DNA of 6,341 nt from an uncultured Collinsella sp. (lineage in GTDB: Bacteria > Actinomycetota > Coriobacteriia > Coriobacteriales > Coriobacteriaceae): the NCBI GenBank assembly GCA_900547835.1, contig URIJ01000122.1, positions 1 to 6,341 on the forward strand, read 5' to 3'. Shown here piece after piece: positions 6,217 to 6,341 of this stretch. The translations under genes and the position numbers were made by a program. Under the pieces are notes generated by a model. It saw only the letters and a program-made list of their open reading frames with translations. It was not told where the DNA came from and ran no database searches. The number at the start of each line of letters is the position of its first letter. Positions within the stretch are counted from its first letter, which is position 1.

Positions 6217-6341
6217 CGCAAGGCTCCAGAAGGAACAGCGGAAGCCATGCCAACAGATGCGGGTGTCGCGCCAGCTTGGGGCCCTGACACCGGAACGGAA
6301 ATGAAGCCCTCTTCTCCATCGCCGTAAATCACCGCGATCAT
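6213..6341 (-). CDS. phnC: Probable phosphonate ABC transporter ATP-binding protein PhnC, C-terminal end only (partial)
   Basis: Only the last 42 codons and a TGA stop lie in the window; the gene continues past position 6341. The readable tail begins MIAVIYGDGEEGF, and the IYG element resembles the end of PhnC-type ATPases, which typically finish shortly after a '..I-Y-G' motif. No Walker or signature motif is in view. The frame is supported by its stop, which forms an ATGA overlap with the start of the permease gene downstream, a typical coupled junction. PhnC would hydrolyse ATP at the inner face of the membrane to drive phosphonate import through the PhnE subunits. The final 25 or so residues are rich in Ala, Ser, Pro and Gly and look like a disordered extension. 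The assignment rests mostly on context; another upstream phn gene is possible. Confidence 0.55.
   Translation of the reverse strand: MIAVIYGDGEEGFISVPVSGPQAGATPASVGMASAVPSGALR

Noticed and set aside
6131..6319. A 62-codon minus-strand frame at the phnC/phnE1 junction
   Set aside because: It is out of frame with both flanking genes and overlaps the PhnE1 N-terminus. The alternative frame ending at 6213 gives the coupled ATGA stop and a PhnC-like end.
1..6341. CRISPR arrays, tRNA/rRNA genes, insertion sequences or attachment sites
   Set aside because: None seen: coding frames fill the window apart from two short gaps, with no direct repeat arrays or transposase motifs.

Overview
The window is one uninterrupted stretch of a carbon-phosphorus lyase (phn) operon. 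Every gene is on the minus strand, so transcription runs from the high-coordinate end to the low one. In that order the genes are: the 3' end of a probable phnC (phosphonate ABC transporter ATPase), two consecutive phnE permease genes, phnG, phnH, phnI, phnJ, phnK and the 5' part of phnM, which runs off the window at position 1. The family assignments rest on comparison with remembered Escherichia coli Phn proteins; no database search was possible.

Layout and coupling: the genes either overlap or nearly touch. phnC/phnE1 overlap by 4 nt, phnE1/phnE2 by 1, phnG/phnH by 4, phnH/phnI by 13, phnI/phnJ by 17 and phnJ/phnK by 8. The only gaps are 12 nt (phnE2-phnG) and 11 nt (phnK-phnM), each just enough for a Shine-Dalgarno site. 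No stretch over 300 bases lacks a gene, and no promoter, terminator, RNA gene, repeat or mobile element is visible. The transcript must start beyond position 6341 and end below position 1.

How the genes work together: PhnC with the two PhnE proteins (plus a substrate-binding PhnD not in the window) would import phosphonates. PhnG, PhnH and PhnI with PhnL attach the phosphonate to ribose 5'-triphosphate in exchange for adenine. PhnM removes pyrophosphate. The radical-SAM enzyme PhnJ then cleaves the C-P bond to release the alkane and a ribose cyclic phosphate. PhnK is the ABC-type ATPase that docks on the core complex. The key PhnJ residues (Gly30 and the four spaced cysteines) and the PhnI zinc histidines are all present, so the pathway looks functional.

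Differences from the E. coli layout: there is no phnF regulator between phnE and phnG, phnE is duplicated, phnL is not between phnK and phnM, and PhnK carries an N-terminal four-cysteine insertion resembling a zinc ribbon.

Organism: the DNA is fairly GC-rich (by eye high fifties percent) with strong AGGAGG-type ribosome sites. Together with the cysteine-rich proteins and the Firmicutes-like PhnK, this would fit an anaerobic gut actinobacterium such as a member of the Coriobacteriia (Collinsella/Olsenella-like). That is an inference with moderate to low certainty. This is a well-preserved version of a known system; I do not see a wholly undescribed one.
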